From: Pinus tabuliformis
Taxonomy: Eukaryota; Streptophyta; Pinopsida; Pinales; Pinaceae
Assembly (NCBI GenBank): GCA_031772625.1
Contig: CM062817.1
Coordinates: forward strand, 891,112,184-891,176,183
Direction: 5' to 3'
Length of the DNA: 64,000 nt
Shown piece by piece: positions 22,049 through 34,307 of this stretch. How positions within the stretch are numbered: the stretch's first letter is position 1; the number at the start of each line of letters is the position of its first letter. A program made the translations under genes and the position numbers. The notes below the pieces were generated by a model. The model made no database searches. It saw only the letters and a program-made list of their open reading frames with translations, and was not told the origin of the DNA.

Positions 22049-23612
22049 ATGTTTCTGGCATGGAAGGCAAACCCAAATCAATGCTCATCAAGCATTTGGA
22101 TGGATAGGTGTAGAGAATATGGTACTCCTTCAGATCCTTGGTCGCAAGTGCATGACACCGACGAAGGAATTCTCCAAGCTATGGTAGTTGAAGGAGCACC
22201 ATGGAATGATTCCCACTATCATTCTCTTCTTCCGAATTATGAAGAAGATACTCAAAATGACCTCTACCATCCTTTAGTAGTTGATTTTCTATCAAATACT
22301 ATAAATACGGTGGATTCCGAGCGAAACTTATCCAACATAGAAGAGACTATAGCCATAAATATCTCGACCAAAATAGATGTTGTAGAGAATATTTATGTCG
22401 GCAAATGTTGTTCTCCGTCAGAACTGGAAGTGTATAACGCTCTTTTTCGCGAATTCAGAGATGTCTTTGCTTGGTCATACAGTGAAATGCCAGGCATCGA
22501 CTCAAGTATCGTTGAACACGAAATTAAGATGTATCCAGATGTTAAACCGGTACGGCAACGACTGAGGCAGGTGCACCCCAAGAAAGCCGCTGTCATTAAG
22601 GCAGAAGTTGAAAAACTTCTCCATGCTAGTTTCATCTACCTGGTTCCTCTAACCGATTGGGTATCGAATATTGTCCCTGTTATGAAAAAAACAAGGGACA
22701 ATTATAGTGTGCATCGATTATAGGGATGTAAATCAAGCTTGTCCAAAAGACAACTACCCTTCACCCTTCATTGACCAGATAATTGATGAATGCGTCGAAT
22801 GCGAAATCTTTTCATTCATGGATGGATTCTCCGGGTATAATCAAATAAATATCCACCCACAGGACCAGTCAAAGACTGCATTCATTTGTCCGTGGGACAC
22901 ATTCGCATATCGAAAATTACCCTTTGGTTTAAAGAATGCAGGGGCAATGTTTCAGAGGGCAATGAATTATGCCTTCCATGACATCAAAAACATCGTTCAA
23001 CCTTACCTCGACGACCTTCCGGCTCATTCGCGAAAGCGGACTGATCATCCGCAACATTTAAGAGCGATATTTCTACGCTGCCGACACTACAAGATACAAC
23101 TCAATCCGCACAAATGTGTATTTTGCGTCAGTTCTGGTCGTTTACTTGGCTTTGTAGTCTCGAAGGATGGGATTTGTCTCGACCCGTGTAAGGTACAGGC
23201 AATCATAAATTTGCCTCCACCTTCAAATTTTCTTCAGATTCAGAAACTCCAAGGGAAAGAAAACTTTCTGAGGAGGTTCATTCCAAATTACGCCGAACTT
23301 GCTAAAGGTTATACTCGTCTCTTGAAAAAAGAGGTACCCTTTGACTGGGATCAGGTCGTGCAAGCTTCCTTTGATGCTTTAAAAGATTCCCTAATGAAAT
23401 CATCATTAATGTACGCCCCTGATTATCAAAAAGACTTTAACCTGTATCTGGCTGCAACAGATATGACCATCGCAATGGTTTTAGTTCAAGAAGTCGATGG
23501 AATTGAACATCCTATTTATTATTTAAGTAAGAACTTAAATGATACAGAAAGCAAACATTCTTATGTTGAAAAACTAGCGCTTGTAGCTGTTCAAGCGACA
23601 CAAAGATTTTGA
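22049..23612 (+). pseudogene. Element B reverse transcriptase and decayed RNase H start
   Basis: RT begins near 22480 (Met-Pro-Gly-Ile-Asp). A frameshift near 22710 joins two open frames. The catalytic motif is Tyr-Leu-Asp-Asp-Leu-Pro-Ala-His-Ser near 23010. Fingers and palm motifs Cys-Ile-Asp-Tyr-Arg-Asp and Phe-Ser-Gly-Tyr-Asn-Gln-Ile are present. From 23430 the native RNase H starts. Aligned with A (Thr-Asp-Ala-Ser-Asp), the first catalytic Asp is Ala here (Leu-Ala-Ala-Thr-Asp). Loss of this residue is known for Tat elements that have a second RNase H. Confidence 0.9.
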
Positions 23613-24146
23613 CACTATGTCCTCTTCCGGAAAACTACCATTCTGTCAGATTGCAACCCCATGACTTATATATTGTCGCGAAAGTTGCTGGGGGGAAAAT
23701 ATTCAAAATGGATAGCAATCCTTCAAGAGTTTGATCTGGAATTTGTGAAATCCAAGTCAAAGAAAGCTCTAGTTTTCGCAGAATTATTATGCGATCTCCC
23801 ATCGTCGTCCAACGATGAAACATCCGAAGAATCAATCGTGGATGAAAGTTTGTTTCTAATATCTACAAGCAATGAGTGGTATGGGGATATAATCATTTAT
23901 CTCCAAACCCAAAAATTTAGGCCAAACACCACCCACTCTGAACAAAAACGTATTCGATACCAAGCAAAAGACTACATGATCGTCGGTGATACACTTTACC
24001 GTCGTGGTATAGATACGGTTCTGAGGAGGTGCCTCACCCATGAGGAAGCCGAAAAAACCCCGAATGAGTGTCATTCAGGCGCGTGTGGGGGGCATCAATC
24101 TGTATATGCTACAGCACAAAATTTTTTACGAGCAGGATACTTCTAG
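23613..24146 (+). pseudogene. Element B RNase H end, connection and integrase zinc site
   Basis: After a stop at 23610 the frame reopens with Ser-Asp-Cys-Asn-Pro-Met-Thr-Tyr and Gly-Lys-Tyr-Ser-Lys-Trp, the end of the native RNase H. It then runs through an acidic linker to the integrase N-terminal HHCC zinc site (His-Glu-Glu, Cys-His, Gly-Gly-His, then Cys-His-Ala-Cys beyond the stop at 24146). Confidence 0.85.
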
Positions 24147-25121
24147 CCAACAATGTTCAAAGATTGCATAACCGCAGTCAGAAGTTGCCATGCTTGTCAA
24201 ATTTTTGATAGCAAAACCAGAAGACCACCCGCACCTCTACAGCCAATAGTTGCTATTGGGCCATTTTCCAAATGGGGCATCGATTTCATGACATGTAACC
24301 CCACCTCGACCGGGGGGCATGGGCATATTATAGTCGCAGTTGACTATTTTACCAAATGGGCCGAGGCGATGCCTACATTAGATAATACTGGTGAAACAAC
24401 TGCCCTTTTCTTTTTTAATCATGTAGTCGCCAGATTCAGCATACCACAAGCTATAGTCACAGATCATGGATCGCACTTTCGAAATCACATGATGGTTGAA
24501 TTAGCTGCCAAACTAGGGCTATCCCACGACAGCTCTACTCCATATTACCCGCAGGCCAACGGACAAGTTGAAGCGATCAACAAGGTCCTGAAGCGCATGC
24601 TACAAAGGATGATCGGAGTTCACAAAAGAAGATGGCACCTAATCCTGTACTCAGCTTTGTGGGCTTACTGAACATCGGTAAGGAATGCAACCGGGTTCAC
24701 ACCCTTCCAACTGGTATATGGCCTGGAAGCAGTCTTACTGGTCCAGTGTGAAATCTCGTCTCTCAAACTCGCAATCGATCTCCTCCCTGTAACTTCAGAA
24801 GAAGAAGCTCATTTCTTGGAATTAATCTAATTGGATGAAACCCTTCTTGACATCGCGTTGGCTAACGAAGCCCATAAGAAACGAGTCAAGGCACAGTTCG
24901 ACAAAAATGTCAAACCCCGTGTCTTCTCAGAAGGTGACTTGGTCTTGCTTTACGACCAAGAATCCGATAAATTCGGAGCAGGTAAATTTAAATCTTTATG
25001 GATGGGCCCTTACATTGTTAAGCGGGTGTTAGCAAAAGGAGCCTACGAGTTGATGGATTACGACGGGATTCCACTGGCGCAACCTCGTAATGGGTTGTAC
25101 CTCAAGCGTTACTACGCCTAG
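24147..25121 (+). pseudogene. Element B integrase core and C-terminal domain
   Basis: Completes the zinc site (Cys-His-Ala-Cys), then the catalytic core with Asp in Trp-Gly-Ile-Asp-Phe-Met, Asp in Val-Thr-Asp-His-Gly-Ser and Glu in Asn-Gly-Gln-Val-Glu-Ala, so the DDE triad is intact. The C-terminal part has a Trp-Met-Gly-Pro-Tyr motif (GPY/F type) near 25005. Stops near 24671 and 24830 break it. It would insert the cDNA into the host genome. Confidence 0.9.
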
Positions 25122-25202
25122 TAGTAACCAATATGCTTTTGTTATATTTTTGTTTTCGCTAGAGTGTTTGTTTTGGTCGAGTAATCCAACTTTTTACATT
25201 TA

Positions 25203-25634
25203 TTGCAGATGTCAAACCCATTGGAGCCATGTGTTGGATATGCCGACGGAGCGAGTCGTAGTTCGCAGAACCTGTCCTCCGCAGCCTGGGCCATTTTTGA
25301 TCCAAGCGGTGAGTTAGTAAGTTTCAGAGGTGTATGTATTGGTCGATCAACGAACAATATCGCTGAATATAGCGCGTTGATAGAACTTCTCTTTGATGCC
25401 ATCACTCATGGTATACGCCGACTAATCTTCAGGCTAGACTCACAGCTCATAATACTACAACTCAATGGTATATATTCCGTCCGAAACCCAGCTATTTATC
25501 GCATGTTCCTAAGGGTTAAGATTTTGGAAAGACAATTTCATCTTATTCAATACCAACATATTTCCAAAAACTTAAACACATTAACCGACTCATTAGCAAA
25601 CTATGTGTTAGATAGACATTTGCAACATTTATAA
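25203..25634 (+). CDS. Element B extra RNase H (archaeal type, aRNH) after integrase
   Basis: An open 143-codon frame that follows integrase by about 80 bases. It contains Tyr-Ala-Asp-Gly-Ala-Ser (first Asp), Asn-Asn-Ile-Ala-Glu-Tyr-Ser (Glu), Arg-Leu-Asp-Ser-Gln (Asp) and Thr-Asp-Ser-Leu-Ala-Asn (last Asp). The four catalytic acidic residues of RNase HI are thus present. A second RNase H of archaeal type after integrase is known from Tat elements, where it replaces the decayed native domain. The ATG at 25209 directly follows TTTATTGCAG, a good 3' splice site, so it may be expressed by splicing. Confidence 0.85.
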   Translation: MQMSNPLEPCVGYADGASRSSQNLSSAAWAIFDPSGELVSFRGVCIGRSTNNIAEYSALIELLFDAITHGIRRLIFRLDSQLIILQLNGIYSVRNPAIYRMFLRVKILERQFHLIQYQHISKNLNTLTDSLANYVLDRHLQHL

Positions 25635-25801
25635 AAAGAAACACACCATCAATGTTTTACATGTGGATCACATAACTCAACCAGAATAAAACTCCGAAAA
25701 TCAAAAATCCATATATAGCTGTTTATGGTTTACACATAATGTTCTGTAACCAAGACAAAATCGGTCACATGACCCAAAAATTCAAAATGCTAGGGGGTAC
25801 A
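25635..25801 (+). other. Intergenic space between B pol and its antisense gene
   Basis: Noncoding, 167 bases. Before A inserted, pol and the antisense gene converged here with only about 175 bases between their stops. Position 25797-25801 (GTACA) is the left target duplication of A. Confidence 0.6.
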
Positions 25802-26163
25802 TGTTTAGTCAATTTAGTGTTTCTAAATTGATGTCATTAATTGTCAACCCGGGGCTCGTAAGCTGATGAAGTGAAGGTGTACTATATGTACTTAAGCAAC
25901 CTCTTAGAGATTTTTGTCGTTTGGGGTGTTGTTTGTGGTTAATTTATCTTCCTAAGATGGAGTGATGATTTTATAAACAGATGAGTGATAGTGTGTGTAA
26001 GGTGAATTCTAGATGAGTGAGGGTGTGTGATTGGTGGTTTCTAATTACTTGCTGAAAAGGAAAAGCTTGAAAGAAATAAATAACTTGAAATGAACTGAAA
26101 GCAAAGAACCACTTTCTAATGGCATTAGTCACTACTCATGTTGCTGCAAATAAAAAAAGATAA

Positions 26164-26412
26164 GAAAATCACTTCAAAGACCAATGATAATGTTTATCTC
26201 TTCCTAACTCTCTGCTTCTAACACATAGTACTGTGTAAAACACGATTAGGAAGTAGCTAAAGATAAGTCTAAGAAATGATAAAAAATGAGAAAAATCTAC
26301 TTTAAAGACTAGTTATAATGTTCAGCTCTCTCTAACTCTCTGCTTCTAACATATGGTACTATGTAAAGCACGATTAGAAAGTAGTTAAAGATTAGTCTAA
26401 AAAGTACTCAAA
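26164..26412 (-). repeat. Tandem duplication in the A LTR
   Basis: Two copies of about 126 bp, each with 'aactctctgcttctaac' followed by an 'acgattag' segment, roughly 80% alike. The other LTR carries the same pair at about 36862-37110. Confidence 0.75.
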
Positions 26413-27370
26413 GCCAGCTGTAATTCATTAGTATTCTGCTCTCTTAAAGATAAACAGTTTATGATAAAGAGACCATTAATCAGTTAGCATACAACTTGAG
26501 AAACTAAACTAAAAGCTAAACTAGAAAACAGAGAAAACGACAGCACTATGAATAAGACAACTGAAACTACCACTAGATATAAAGCAAATACACAAACACA
26601 CACACAATCCCGGGTTTAAAAACCTGCAAAAAGAATACTGATCAGTTTAAAATGAATGCTGGAAATAAAATGACATGAAATCAAACTATTATACATGAAA
26701 ATAAATAAATATTGCTGAAAGCATGGAAATGAAACAAAACACTATGTACACGGGCTGTCACAGATGGGGGCCCTCCATCCACGTAGCCAACTTGAAAGAT
26801 CAGCTACTAAAAAGTGAACAGAACAGCACTGTCTTCTATTACTCCATATGCAGAAAATTACAGTCAAGAGTGCTAGAACAGCACTATCAAAACAGAGTCT
26901 TGAAATGCACTAAAATTATAACAAGTTCATAAAACACAGCAACTCAAAAGTAACATTAAGCGTACACAGACGCTAGTTTTTATAGGCATCTAAACGATTG
27001 CCTAATGCGTAAAGCTAAAAACTGAAAATTAACTAATCTGTCATGCGTAATAAAGGTTCAGAAACACGTCATGAGCCTCGTGGATGAGCTGGAGGTTCTG
27101 GTCGTTATGGGAATTGAATCCAGGGTTGGATTATGTTTCCCACAACCTACGTAACATGGACAAATCACCAGTTGCATTGACGTGACCCAACATCTTACGC
27201 AACACTATTTAAGCTGCCTTTGTTGACCATGGATTGACCCTCGTTGACCGGAGGTGTAGATGATGTGGCTGACCGAACCAATAGCACAGGAACCTTGAGC
27301 ACCTTTATTCCCACGTGCCCATGTGGCTCGTTTTGCAAAATGACACGTGGAACCTTGAGATTAACAAAAA

Positions 27371-27447
27371 GGCTGCGAAATCACTAGATGGCTGCGGAAT
27401 CACTGAATGGCTGCGGAATTGCCAGACAGCTGCGGAATCTCTGTAAA
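27371..27447 (-). repeat. GGCTGCGGAAT minisatellite in the A LTR
   Basis: Four degenerate units of 19-20 bp. The partner LTR has them at 38070-38146, and three more units lie inside the element at 30104-30155. Confidence 0.75.
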
Positions 27448-27624
27448 TATGTCAAAATCTAAACAAAACAGTCACACATTAGCAAAGTTCACTTAATCAT
27501 GCTTAAAGACATCAAATGTAATGATCTGGGTAGGTTTACAAGGAAAATAAGGCAAAAGAGAGAGATGAGTGAGGGAAAACTGTAGGTAATGATGGATAAT
27601 CAAGTGCAAGTTAGAGGCTCTACA

Positions 27625-27662
27625 TACCCCCACTACGAGGGTGTTGCATGTCCTCATGCAAC
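27625..27662 (-). promoter_or_regulatory. Polypurine tract and upstream hairpin of element A
   Basis: On the minus strand GTGGGGGTA (27633-27625) abuts the LTR start TGTAGAGCC. Just upstream is TTGCATGAGGACATGCAA (27662-27645), the same hairpin as in element G. Confidence 0.8.
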
Positions 27663-27673
27663 AAAGACATTGT

Positions 27674-29395
27674 TTAGTCCACCTGCTGAGATGCCTCTGC
27701 TAAGACATCCAATCTTCTCCTCTTCCTCTGTGTGGCCACATTGACTCTTGGTCTTTTCATCAAACACCTGAATTTTAAGTTGATCAAAGCTCTGTTTAAC
27801 TTCCTGCATCTCTTCTTGAGCTTTTTGTTTTCCTTTTGCCAAAGGCCCATATGAAGCATGGTATTATCTTGGACCATCTTGTCCACATTGCTTCGTTCCT
27901 TCAGTCTTTCATTTTCTTGTTTGATGTGGCGATTTAGTACCTCTAACTCAAATACTTCTTGCTTCAGTGATTGAACTTGCTGCTCCAAAGGTTGAACAGT
28001 GCTTGGACCAGCAGCTGCTTGTTCTAACGTCTCCAGGTAATTATAAACTTTCTGCTGATCTGGGTCAACCTCTGGTGACCTCTTTGGGCTAGGCTCATGC
28101 TCAAATTCAGGTTCATGTTCAAATTCAGGCTCATGCTCAAAAGGACTTTCCTCACGTGGAGGGCTAGTCTCAACCTGCTCAACATGTGGGGAGCTTTTCT
28201 CAAAGTCAAGTCTTGTAGCAACCTTTTGAGGTGTGCTCAAGTCAATAAAGAATGAATTTTTGTTCTCTGTGGCCCCCTTTTTGCTTTTTAACCTGCTGCT
28301 CCTTCTCACGGTGGTGATGCTCTGTTTTTCTTTTTGTTGCTTCTGTTTTTGTTTTTGCATTTTTTTGGAGAGGGCAGCCTCATGAAGTTGGGCCAACCTA
28401 TGTGCCAATGGCTGAGTGTCCTCCTCACTAGAATTCTCAGGAGTAAAGTAGGTTTCTTGGGCTATGGATTTTCCTTTATCTTTCTTTTATTTCTTCCTAC
28501 TTTCCTTTTTCTTTTGAGCAGCTTCTTGTACAATTTCTTGCAGAGTTTCTGTGATAATTCCTTGGGCTGTTTGATCAATGTCTTCAGCAGGTTCAGGGTC
28601 AATTTCATGTTCAGAATGATGGGCAACATTTTCTTCTTCAACAGGGTCTTGGACAGTTTCTTCTTGGACAACAGTTTCAGGGGTAGCCTCTTCTCTTTTT
28701 CTTCTACTCTTTCTAGGCACAGAGGTTTCTCCTGCCTCTTCGAAATGGTTTCTCACAAGAAATCTCTCCCAGGTATCTCCTTTTGCTTTTAACTGTTCCT
28801 CAACTAGCATCTTAACAAGACCATGACGATATAGATGTGGTTCAATGTTTCTTGGGTTCCTTTGGACAATTGAACACATTTTTCTAAGACTTGAGAGTAG
28901 AAAATATGGAAGGTTAATATCATCTCCTAAGAAATGCATCATGACTTTGGCATGGTAAACATATAAAACTCCAAACCTTCCCTCACAAGTAAAGAATTTT
29001 TGCACTAATAAAAGTAAAGTTGTCCATTCTTCCTTGACATAAGTAACAGGAATTCCTTTTGTAAAAATGCTGGTATCCATACCTGGATTCTTTAAGATTT
29101 GCTTCCACTGTTGGTCTTGTACTGATCTGTTTTTAAACCATCTTTCTCCAGTTTGTGGGAGTGAAGTGGCCTGTGCTATACTGCTCTCAGTGACTGTAAA
29201 CTTTAAGTCCCCTATCTCCACTTGATTGTCTTTGTCTCTAAAGGAACGTGCAAAGGCCTTCGTAACCTCTTTGTGGTAACCTCTGAATTTCTGGATGCAT
29301 TGGAGCCAGTTTGCTTTCTGCAAAGCCTCTTTAACTTGAGGATATCCCTCCAGAAATTTTGAACCCTCTGGTTCTGCTCTTAAGAGTTTACCCAT
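27674..29395 (-). pseudogene. Element A extra ORF downstream of pol (env-position protein)
   Basis: A single frame of 573 codons from ATG 29395, broken only by TAA at 28487-28489 (AAA to TAA is likely). The N-terminal 200 residues form a globular domain with Trp- and Phe-rich helices that I do not recognise. Then come a Lys/Arg cluster, a Glu/Val-rich acidic linker, a Glu-Phe-Glu-His-Glu-Pro repeat (about 28100-28160), a coiled coil (Leu-Lys-Gln-Glu-Val heptads) and a basic Lys-Arg-Lys-Arg-Arg-Arg tail. No signal peptide or membrane segment is visible, so it is unlike a working envelope protein. Such ORFs at the env position are typical of Athila-like elements. Confidence 0.75.
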
Positions 29396-30469
29396 TGGCT
29401 CTACAGCTCTGTTCTAAAACTTTTGGAAAAAAAAAGGTTACACGGCTTCAACAGTGGCCTTAACACAGTAAATTTACGGCTCTAATGTAACAGCCGTAAC
29501 ATACTTTCACTGATAATCAGAATTAGCAGAGAGGAAGAAGTAAAACAGAGTATGGCTAAGGTAGCAGCGTAGTGAGCACAGCGGAATAAGGGAACTGTGG
29601 AAATAAAACAGCGTGAATGGAATGATACAAGCGTAGGAGGGTTATGAAATGATGGGTAGAAACAGTTAGGTCCTTAGGCTTCGGTCATAGGTTTACACTT
29701 GGCTGCAGGATTATGACGTAGAGAGACGTAGTACAGTAGTCTACGTCACTTAGGTACGAAAACCTTAATGGAGGAGCAGCCGCAATTGAGTTTCAAAATC
29801 TTGATGAACAGGACCGATAAGTGTGGGGGATACGTGGATTTTTGTTTGCATGATGGGAAAGACTGGTAATCATTACATTAAATGGCAAAAAACATAACCC
29901 GGAAACTTTGCAAAATGAGATAACCGTAAGTTTAGGATTTAGATCATACCTCATATCCGCGCTTGGATTGCCTTTGATCATTTGCCACTAACCCTTCATT
30001 GTTTTATTGCTGTTGCATGACTCTTTTCCACTTATTGTTGATGACTTCTGAACTATAAATTTCTTTTCAAACAGACTGTGTTTCTTTTATGCAGGCGCAG
30101 AGAGCTGCGGAATTGCTGAATGGCTGCAGAATTGCCAGACAGCTGCGGAAACTGCAGTGGTACCCTCCGGCTGCACAAAACAACTTTAGTTATCTAAAAA
30201 AAACTTTATTGATGGAATGAAATGTAATGGATGGATGAATGAAAAGAAATGAGGTGGAGTGAGAGTGGTTGAATGAATAAGATGGTGAATGAAGTGGATG
30301 AAATGGCGAAATGAGATGGAAGAGAGAGAGATTTTTTTTTTTTGGAAAACATGAGGTGTCAGGTGACCCTAATTTTCACCTCAAGTTTTCTGCATAAGAC
30401 CGCCAATCAGAAATTGGTTTTCAGGCTTATACACTTATTCTTTTTTTTCCTTTTTTTTTTCTTTTTTTT

Positions 30470-30503
<34 letters not shown>

Positions 30504-30516
30504 CAAAAACCAAAGA
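29396..30516 (-). mobile_element. Spacer of element A between pol and the extra ORF
   Basis: Noncoding, AT-rich. It holds the internal copy of the GGCTGCGGAAT units (30104-30155) and a pyrimidine run at 30440-30503 (purine-rich on the element strand). I see no conserved ORF. Confidence 0.65.
30440..30503 (-). repeat. Homopolymer-rich tract after A pol
   Basis: About 64 bases almost wholly T on the plus strand with a few Cs, so A/G on the element strand. It starts 14 bases past the pol stop. Confidence 0.9.
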
Positions 30517-31731
30517 TTAGGCTGATGGAGGAGAAGAATCCTTCTCCACCAACCTGATTGCAGAATCTTCTTTAAACAATTTGACAAACTCCTCTTTTGA
30601 GAGTGGCTTCTGGTAGACTTTCAGGCGACGGCCATTCACAATAAGAGGAGTATGAAATTCATCAATAGTTTTCACTCGAACTACTCCATTGCTAAAGACT
30701 TCATCAATCTCATATGGCCCAAGCCAATGAGTTTGAAACTTTCCTTTGAAGTCTTTGAACTTTGAATCAAACAATAGAGCCCAATCTCCTTTCTGAAACT
30801 TTCTTTCTTTGATATGACGATCATGCCATTTAGATCTTTGGTGCTGAACTAGATCGGTCCTTAGAATTGCATCTTGTCTTATTTCATCTAGCTCATTTAG
30901 CTGGTCCATTCTGTGTCTTTGGGCTTCTGTGAGGCTCATTCCCAATTGGACTACCATCTTGAAGGTCTTGATTTGGAACTCAATGGGGAGCAGGACTTCC
31001 TTCCCATAAACAAGTTCATAGGGAGAATGTCCTGTTGTGTTCCTCCATGTGGTTCGATAGGCCCATAAGGTTTCAGGAAGCCTTTCCGCCCAATCTCTTC
31101 TATGAAGATGAACAGTCTTGGTGACAATGCCTTCAAGAACTTTATTGGTAGATTCCACTTGGCCATTGGATTGCGGATGGTAGGGAGTAGATGTTCTGTG
31201 CTTGATCTTATATTCCTCCATCAGCTTCTCCATCAATTTAGATGTAAATTGGCTGCCATGATCTGTTACAATTTCCCTTGGGACACCAAAACGAGTGAAA
31301 ATATCCTCAAAAAGAAATTGAACAACTGAATTTTCAGTGGCAGAAGGCAATGCCTTGGCTTCTACCCACTTAGTAACATAATCAGTACAAACCAGTATAT
31401 ACTTCTTTTGCTTTGATGGTGGATTAATTGGTCCAACGAAATCTAGAGCCCATTTCTCAAAGGGTTCGATGCATACCTGAGGTTGTAGTGGCATTTCATT
31501 TGAAGGAGTTGGTTTCCCAACTCTTTGACAGCTGTCACACCTTCTAACATACTGCTTTGCATCTTTGAAGAGAGAAGGCCAATAATATCCTAGAGAAAGG
31601 ATTTTATAGGCTGTCCTCTTGTTAGCAAAGTGCCCGCCGCATGGTTCATCATGACATGCCTTAAGGATGTCAGGCATTTCATCTTCCCGAACACACCTTC
31701 TGATTATACAATCTGGCCCTGTTCTGAACAA
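30517..31731 (-). pseudogene. Element A integrase part of pol
   Basis: A 404-codon frame continuing pol after a frameshift near 31704-31731. The zinc site is His-Asp...Gly-Gly-His...Cys-Asp-Ser-Cys. The core holds Asp in Trp-Ala-Leu-Asp-Phe-Val, Asp in Val-Thr-Asp-His-Gly and Glu in Asn-Gly-Gln-Val-Glu-Ser, so DDE is complete. The C terminus has Trp-Leu-Gly-Pro-Tyr (GPY/F) near 30720. Apart from the frameshift it looks functional. Confidence 0.93.
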
Positions 31732-34307
31732 TTCATTAGAAATCCAAGAATAATGTGAACTCTCCTGAATATTTTCCTTTTTTCATTAGGAAATAAGTGT
31801 AGAGGAAGCTTCCCTGTAACTAGATAATTAGCCATATCTGCATACCAAGGAGTCTTGGTAGTCACTGCAAACAAGTATTCATCTGGAAACTTATCTTCTA
31901 CTGGAGAATCCTCATTAGTGTTTTGGATACTAGACAAGAAATTAGCTATTGTGTTTTGTTTTCCAGGTCTATCTAACACAGTAATGTTGAATTCTTGTAA
32001 GAGTAAAAGCCATCTTGTAACTCTACCATTAGTAACAGGTTTGTTCATTAAATATCTTATGGCAGAGTGATCAGTATGGACAAAGGTTTCATAGCCGGTT
32101 ACGTAGTGTCTGAACTTATTGATCGCATGTACCACAGCTAAGAACTCTTTTTCTGTAACAGTATAATTTAACTCAGTGGGAGTCAAATTTTTACTGGTGT
32201 AATAAATGGCATAAGGGATCAAATCCTTTTGTCCCAAAACAGCTCCTAGAGCTGTATCTGAAGCATCAGTAGAAATGTGGAAAGGGAGTTTCCAATTTGG
32301 CCCCCTTAAGATGGGTGCTTCGGATATTCTAGTCTTTAAAGCTTCAAAGGCAGATTGACACTCAGGATCCCATTTAAACTCACAGTCTTTGGTAAGCAAT
32401 TTGAAAAGAGGAGATGCTATCTTAGTGAAGTTTTCAATAAATCTTCTGTAATATCCAGTAAACCCAAGAAAACTTCTAACATCCTTCTGGCAATTTGGAA
32501 TAGGTAACTTAGAGATGACTTCAACTTTGGATCTATCGACCTTAATCCCATCTCCCGAAATATGATGTCCTAAAACAATCCCTTCAGTAAACATCATAAA
32601 ACACTTTTCATGACTTAAAGAAAGATTTGTTTCCTTACATCTTACCAGTACTTTTTCCAAATTTTCCAAAGCTTCTTCAAATGTATTACCATAAACTGTG
32701 AGATCGTCCATGTATACCTCTACACAATCATGAATCAGATCTGAAAAGATTCCTAGTACAACCCTTTGAAATGTAGCGGGTGCATTGCACAATCCAAAAG
32801 GGAGTACTCGGTAGGCAAAAGTTCCCCAAGGACAAGTGAATGTGGTTTTGTCTTGATCTTCAGGTGCTACCTGAATTTGATTATACCCACTAAAACCATC
32901 TAGGAATGAGAAATACTTTTTACCTGCTAAAGTGTCTAGTACCTGATCAATAAAAGGTAGAGGGAAATGATCCTTTAAGGTTTCCTTGTTCAATTCTCGA
33001 TAATCAATGCAAACTCTCCATTTACCATTGTTTTTGGGCACTATAACCAAGGGAGAAACCCATTGGCTATCTAAAATGGGGTAAATGAAGTTTACCTTGA
33101 GCAATTTCTGGAGTTCTTCTTTCACAATTTCCCTAAGGTTTGGATTCATCCTTCTTTGTGGTTGCCTAATAGGTCTGCTATTTTCTTCAATATAGATGTG
33201 ATGAATACAAGTCTTAGGATCGATTCCTTTCATGTCAGTGTATTCCCATGCAAAGGCAGTGGAATGTTTTTGCAACAGTTTAGTTAATTCTTCTTGTTGT
33301 GGTCTTTCCAAGTTTTTGTTAATGTTCAATGGTTTTCCTGGAAGGATTTCAACTATAGAACTACCAAACTCTTCCATTGAGAAGAGAGACATCTGTCTAG
33401 AGGAGAGATATTCAATGTCTGCATCTAACTGAAACTGTGTAGAGTCATATTCTAAAGGTATTTCAAAATTTTCTAATGTATTTAGAATTTGACTATCCTC
33501 ACTGATCTCAGAGATGGTTAGAACAGGTTGAATAGTATCCTCATCATCAACCCACTCATCTTCTCCTATTTCTGTTATTGCCTTTGCTGGAGGATACAAG
33601 TTGAATTTCTTGGTGGAATTACCATCTGATATATACATGTCCCCAGACCTACAGCTTATGAAAGCATCAACTGTGGCCAGCCAAGGTCTTCCTAAAATAA
33701 GAGGATGTCCTCCTAGATTGTTCTTGGGAGTTAAAATCATAAAATCAACTGGATATTCCCAAGAATCTAGAGAGACTGGAATATCTTCCAATACACCATC
33801 AGGTTTAATGATTGATCTATCTGCAAGTTGCAGTAAAGTAGGTGTAAAGAGAAGGTTAGGAAGCTTTAACTGATCCATGGTCTGTCTACTCATGATGTTG
33901 ATAGCGGCTCCTAAGTCAATCAAAGTATTTGGGATTTCAACCCCATTAATATGAGTTTTGACAATAGGGCCACCGAGATCCACATATTTTTGCATGGTAA
34001 TCTTACCCATCATAATGTCTGCAATTTTTCCAACTAGATGTATCCTTTTAGTATCTCTGGTTCTTTTTCCTGTTTTCTTCAAACTCAACTCCTTTATTGT
34101 CTTCGCTAGAATGGGAATTTCCTTAATGGATTGTAACAAGGGGATCTTGATACAGACATTCTTCAATTCATCTAGAAAGCTATAGTCAGGCACCCATATT
34201 TGCTTTTCCACTCCTTTGTCAATTTGTAATCTTTCAGGAAAAGGAGGTGTAGCTAAAGGTGTAGGTTGCTCAACTATGGGAGTTGTAGAGGTTGATTCTT
34301 TTTCTTT
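31704..34307 (-). pseudogene. Element A protease, reverse transcriptase and RNase H
   Basis: 868 codons open in the same frame as gag, from which only one TAA separates it. Protease: Ile-Asp-Leu-Gly-Ala with Ile-Leu-Gly-Arg-Pro-Trp. RT: Tyr-Met-Asp-Asp-Leu at about 32710, with Phe-Ser-Gly-Tyr-Asn-Gln-Ile and Leu-Pro-Phe-Gly-Leu. RNase H: Thr-Asp-Ala-Ser-Asp, Thr-Glu-Lys-Glu and His-Thr-Asp-His-Ser, with all acidic residues kept, unlike B and D. The frame is lost near 31720, just before the integrase zinc site. Confidence 0.95.

Larger units (their letters stand above)
25802..27624 (-). repeat. 3' LTR of element A
   Basis: TGTTTAGTC to GGCTCTACA on the plus strand, 1823 bp. It contains a tandem duplication of about 126 bp (26164-26289 and 26290-26412) and four 19-20-bp units starting GGCTGCGGAAT (27371-27447). 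Confidence 0.95.

Noticed and set aside
26723-26932. Repeated 69-codon ORF (also at 37422)
   Set aside because: Both copies lie in the two LTRs of A; the similarity follows from LTR identity and there is no sign of coding.
27371-27447. CRISPR-like array
   Set aside because: Four degenerate contiguous units without spacers; a minisatellite in an LTR.
30342-30557. ORF rich in Phe
   Set aside because: It is a translation of the T-rich tract after the A pol.
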